Below, one piece after another: positions 59,701 through 64,000 of a DNA stretch of 64,000 bases. The position numbers and the translations under genes are program-made. Positions within the stretch are counted from its first letter, which is position 1. The number at the start of each line of letters is the position of its first letter. This DNA is from Erythroxylum novogranatense. Its lineage: Eukaryota; Streptophyta; Magnoliopsida; Malpighiales; Erythroxylaceae. Where the stretch lies: contig CM057230.1 of the NCBI GenBank assembly GCA_029891385.1, positions 30,893,402 through 30,957,401 of the forward strand. The letters run 5' to 3'. The notes under the pieces were generated by a model, which made no database searches, was not told the origin of the DNA, and saw only the letters and a list, made by a program, of their open reading frames with translations.

Positions 59701-61347
59701 TGACACAATTTGGTGTTATGAGATGAAAAATGTGAAAAGCAAGATGTTTGAAAAGTGCCTTCGGGCCATCTGAAATTATGTTTTGCTTATGTGCTATATG
59801 GGTTTGGTAAGGTCCTTTGTGAGTCGGGTCATTGTCTCTACTGTTATAGCCTTCTCATTTGCCCATTAGTGGCATAGGAGTGCCGATCTCGGACTCCCCT
59901 CACATTCCTGTGGCCGCATGAACCATATATGAGAATGTGCGACGTCTGATAGACCGAACCAAACCAATTCTGATGTGTTATGTGTTTTTAATTTGATTAT
60001 GATGTGATACACTATGATGTGATACATTCATGTTTAAGGCATGCATGTTTTGAAAAGGTTTGAGATTTTGAGAAACGAAAGTAAAATTTTCAAGCATGAA
60101 ATTCTGAAAGTGGATATAAATGTTTTGAAACAAATGAAAATTTTGAGAAAAATCTTAGAAAGTGTTGATGAAATTGAAAAGTTTGAAAATGAGTTTTGGA
60201 GAAATTCTTAAATGGGAAATGTTTGAAAAGTTTGAAAAATAAAAGATTTTCCGCTTATTGTTCAGATTTATAAATGTATTATCCACGAGCTTAGAGCTCA
60301 CCCCTTTCATCCCCATCTCCGTGTTTTCACGCAGAGATCGGATGGAAGACAGTATGATGTCAACCCGATAGTTTTGTATGCTTTGTTTTATGTGAAATGT
60401 TGGAGTTTAGTTTTGAAGTTGTGAAAAAGGTTTATGGATTATGTATTGCTTTTGATTATGGCTTGAAAAGTCATTATGTAAATTATGATGTATTTCAGTT
60501 ATGAGTTATGTATGATTGTGGAATAGATTTTGTCGTAAATTTGAATTGAGATGGATATAAATGGCAATTGGAATGTATATGAATGGCTTGTGATTGAATT
60601 GTGAATATTTGAGTTGAGATGTATTATGGATTGGAATGATGAAGTGTTTAGAACTAAGATTGTGTCTCTCTTTGGTGTTTGGATGCGGACGGGAGGTCCG
60701 ATGTTGCCTTGTGCTATTGGATTATGTATTAGAAGTGTGTTTCTTTGGTTTTTAAATTTTTGGGCTGTCAAAATACAGTCGTTATGTTGCCGAAATTTCG
60801 GTAAAATTTCAGTAAAATGGGTAAAAAGGGTTTTTTTAAAAAATGCTTGTATAAGAAAATGATTAAGAAGTTAGTTTGGTAAAGATGAGATTTGCGTGAT
60901 TAAGACAAGTTTATGAATTGAGTGTTATATGAGGATAAATTTCCAAAAGGAAATTGTATGGTTTGAATGTGATTGAGTAAAGAGAAAAAGGAATGAATAA
61001 GAGAAAGAAAAAAAATATTTCATATCGGATTTTGGAACGTCTTAGGGTTTCCAACGCGATTATGTTCATTCGATCGTTTTCTTTGATTTTTGTTCTCGGA
61101 TGTCGGATATGTTTCAGTTTAAGTGATTATTTCGTTTATCCCTGCCTTATGATTCGATTCTATTGATTTCTGTCGATTTGGTATTCGATTCCGATTTTCA
61201 TTTGCTTCGAGTATTCGCTTCACTTTCGATTCTTATGCCTTGTTTTTTTTGATTCGAAATTTCGATGCGAAATTTTTGTTTCCATTCGATTCCGTTTTCC
61301 GTTCTACTTTTCCGGTTGGGATCTAGTTTTCGGATCGGGTCCCAACA
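56739..61347 (+). mobile_element. Gypsy 5' LTR, 4.61 kb
   Basis: It starts TGTTAGACCCTG and ends 'cggatcgggtcccaaca'. Its first 1.85 kb are repeated from 62155 with few differences. It contains degenerate repeats of the 'gaaagatgtagagctt ... aagttatga' module (57040-57520), a GC-rich tandem island (57565-57706), the TCCGACATCCGATTGA motif near 57782, the shared 'ttatagccttctc' and 'gagctcacccctttc' segments (59846 and 60290), but no coding frame. The flanking bases on the left are TTTTT. Confidence 0.88.
57565..57706 (+). repeat. GC-rich tandem island, three units of about 48 bp
   Basis: Units start at 'cgtcactagggcgacgcatc' (57565), 'cgtcgctagggcgacgcatc' (57613) and 'cgtcactagggtgacgcgtc' (57659). 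Within them AGGGCGA-cgca-TCGCCCT can pair. The same place in the copy at 62155 has only about two units (62947-63045). Confidence 0.85.
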
Positions 61348-62154
61348 TTTATTTGGGCAATATGATTGTCGAGATTGAATTTAGTGATTGTCGGAGTGAC
61401 GTTAAGAAATTTGATTGATTTTAGGTGTGTGTTAATGAACTTGAGATTTTAAGTTCATGAGGGCATTATGCGATGAGAATTTTAAAATGAATTTGGATTA
61501 TTCGACTTTACACATTTATGAGATGAAATAAGAAATGCTTGAAGGATAGGAGTAAATGAGAAATATTTGGAGAATTAAATTGATTGTGGATTAAAGTGAC
61601 GAGAATCATGATTGACTTTAGGAATGTGAAATTGATGTGTATGACTTGTCATGAGTTATTTGAAGAATTAAAGTGATTGTTTGTTTTGGGTGTTAAGAAT
61701 ATGATTGATTAGAAACGTGTGTTTGTGGAACTTGAGATGTGAATTGCAAAATGAATTGGGAGAAATTGATATAGCCTGTACTTCTGTGAGATGAGAGTAT
61801 GACTATTTGAAAGATGACATGGTGATAAAGATTAAATGATGATTGAACCATATTAGGATTCTTTAAAAAATGGACCATTGACTTGTGTCCATATCTGAAG
61901 AAATAATGAATTATGAATATAGTAATTTGACATGATACGGTTAGTGTGAGATACAAGATGTGAAATAGTGTAAAGAGATTGAGATACATATATGATGAGG
62001 AAAGAGAAAGTGATTGATTATGAGTTTTGGAAAGAAATTAGTAAGAAAGTGCTTGATGAGCTTTGTTTAGAAAGCAATTTATGCAAGAATGAGTTAATTG
62101 GAGTTTAAGTAAGTATGAATTTCGAGGACGAAATTCTTTTAAGAGGGAGAGAAA
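61348..62154 (+). mobile_element. Gypsy internal remnant with polypurine tract
   Basis: Only 807 bp lie between the two LTR copies. They end in 'gaggacgaaattctttt' and the polypurine tract aagagggagagaaa (62141-62154), nearly identical to 4324-4337. No primer site follows the 5' LTR and no coding frame is present, so gag and pol have been lost. Confidence 0.8.
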
Positions 62155-64000
62155 TGTTGGACCCCGATCTTTGAGTGAAAATTTGAATTATGAAAATGAA
62201 ATTTAAGGAGTGCTTTGTGTATGTCTTGTATAAGAGATGACTTAAAATTTAAAGAATATTGAGAAAAAAAGAAATGATCTGATTTTGATATCTTTGGGGT
62301 TTTGAGTGGATTGGTATGCTTTATGAAATTAAGTGAATGAGTTGATTGAAATTAAGTTGAAAATCATGACTAAAAAGAGAAAGAGTGAAAATATGAAAAA
62401 TTGTGTAATAGTTGACTTTTTGGCCTTTGGAAGTTGACTTTTGATTTAGGCATAATTTGAGAAAATGGTCTTCTGGAAACTTGTAGAGTACGTTAAGAGC
62501 TTTCTGTAGCCATAAAGTTTGCAATTTTTCGATATCGGGAGTGGAAGTTATGATCAGTCAAAGTTTATGTTTGAAAGGATTGACTTTTGACTTTAATTAT
62601 GATTGAAACTTTGACTGAGAAATTAACCTAGTTAGAGGTTAATTGAGCTTTGATGTTCTTCATGAAAATTGAAGGATTTGCTTTGATCTTTATTTCGATA
62701 TAAAGTATGCAATTTTTACAAGTTTATATTGTGGTTTTAGCATGATTATTAGATGATAGTATCTTTGACCGAAAAATGGACTCCTTTAGGAGTTGAATTG
62801 AGTTTTATGTCCATCGTGAAAGATGTAGAGCTTCCTTTAAGCTTTCTATAGAGACTAAGTTTGTCAAAATTGGAGTTCGGGATTAAGAGTTATGAATTTT
62901 GGAAGTTTTGGATTTTTATGTGAAAAAAGAGGAAATTTGTTTTATCCCGTCACTAAGTGACGATCGCCCGTAGTGATGGCGGCGTTCGACTCGCGTCACT
63001 AGGGCGACGCATCACCGAGGCGACCTCGCTTGCATGACGCCGTTTGATTCTTTGGTTTTCTTGACTTTACTTTCTCAAATCCGACCTTTGTTCACTATTT
63101 TGCTTATATCTTTTCCGTCCGACATCCGATTGAGTTGATTCTTGAGGAGTTGGATTCCTAAGACAATTATCTACATCCTCATAGAAATTTGTGAATTTTT
63201 GAGATTAAATTAATGGTGATTAATTTAATCAAAGTGAGTCGGGAAATTTTTCGAACATAGTTCAGTATTTTGTGAAATTCGGTATCTGTAGAGATCCGAT
63301 TGAAGCAATTCTTGAGACGAAATAAAGATAAGACAAGGGGCTACAAGTCATATGAAGAGATGAAATGTCAATTTTTCCCCTAAGGCTTTTAATTTCTGAA
63401 TTTAAGTTCCGATTAGGGTGTAATTTTTAGATTAGGAACATCTGAGAGTATTTTGAGCATAACTTTTGATCTGGGAATCGAAATGAGACGATTCTTGTTT
63501 TGAATTAAACTAGAGACATAAGGATACAATTGTTATGAAGACATCAAGTTTCAATTCTGGGATTAAGAATGTGAATATTTGGACGGAAATAATCGTACAT
63601 GGAAAATGTGTTAGAATATGGATATACCCGAACTGTTTTGCTAATAACTTTTGGTGTAGTGATCCGAATTGAGCCCGGTCGATGGGGTTGGATTCGTATG
63701 ATTGAGAGGAACATTTCTCTAGAAGGAAATTTGGACAAATTCCTTCAAATTGATAGTGCAAATCAACCCGCAAGTATGCATGACATAAAGTAGAGTTCAA
63801 GGGCATTTTGATCTTTTAAGCACCATTTTAATTAAAAAGCCACGAATGGGCTGGAAAAAAATGAGAAGGAAAGGAGGAAGAAAATAAGAAGAAGAATGGA
63901 GAAGGTGTTTCGGTTATGGAGAAAAGAAGATGGAGAAAGGTAAGTTTTAATTTTTCTACTTGTTTCTTAAGGATTTTGGGATGGTTCCAAGAGAGAAAAA
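62155..64000 (+). mobile_element. Gypsy 3' LTR, cut by the window end
   Basis: It starts TGTTGGACCCCG directly after the polypurine tract and repeats 56739-58690 closely. Compared with the 5' LTR it lacks about 29 bp after 'tatgcaatttt' (62715) and about 42 bp after 'caccattttaat' (63833), each between short direct repeats, and has a shorter GC island. Confidence 0.9.

Noticed and set aside
61348..61370. Primer binding site after the 56739 LTR
   Set aside because: The bases after the LTR ('tttatttgggcaatatg') match no common tRNA 3' end known to me.

Overview
This is an AT-rich, gene-poor stretch of plant nuclear DNA. The evidence is one spliced plant-type MATE transporter gene with eight canonical GT-AG exons, surrounded by plant-type transposable elements: Tekay/Del-like gypsy LTRs, copia-like elements with a tRNA-Met primer site, FAR1/MULE, CACTA, PIF/Harbinger and a tRNA-derived SINE. 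There is also an integrated Caulimoviridae-type pararetrovirus relic. A eudicot is most likely from the overall repeat content, but I name no species. I see no tRNA, rRNA, CRISPR or bacterial-type feature. Most short open frames are chance frames inside repeats.

Layout. 1-2092 is the 5' half of a minus-strand gypsy LTR that sits in the 3' internal region (2093-4337) of a plus-strand gypsy element; the 3' LTR of that element is 4338-7926. 9.5-16.2 kb holds two copies of a decayed minus-strand FAR1/MULE element, followed by a decayed hAT-like stretch. 18711-24959 is the MATE gene (minus strand), with a CACTA element in intron 3, a SINE in intron 2 and a one-base frameshift in exon 5. 25463-30603 is a minus-strand copia-like element with two LTRs and only gag remnants between them. 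31-35 kb is low-complexity DNA with a possible MITE and an unusual nested tandem repeat.

35195-44230 is an endogenous pararetrovirus relic reading reverse transcriptase, RNase H, promoter, movement protein, so it is permuted relative to a linear genome map. It was later interrupted by a PIF/Harbinger element (37334-39839, TAA duplication) and a 3.1-kb solo gypsy LTR (41043-44118, CTAAA duplication). From 44231 a minus-strand gypsy LTR begins. It has itself been split by a second gag-only copia-like element (44469-49502, ATATA duplication), by a 4.3-kb solo LTR (52088-56397, CATAA duplication) and finally cut at 56738 by a plus-strand gypsy element with a 4.6-kb LTR (56739-61347). The next LTR copy of that last element starts at 62155 and runs off the window.

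The only host gene is the MATE transporter. The most interesting material is in the repeats: related gag-only LTR elements, large LTRs that share a conserved backbone but carry family-specific palindrome or tandem-repeat islands, an array of small hairpins conserved between two LTR copies, and a clear order of nested insertions. I did not find a convincing new gene system.
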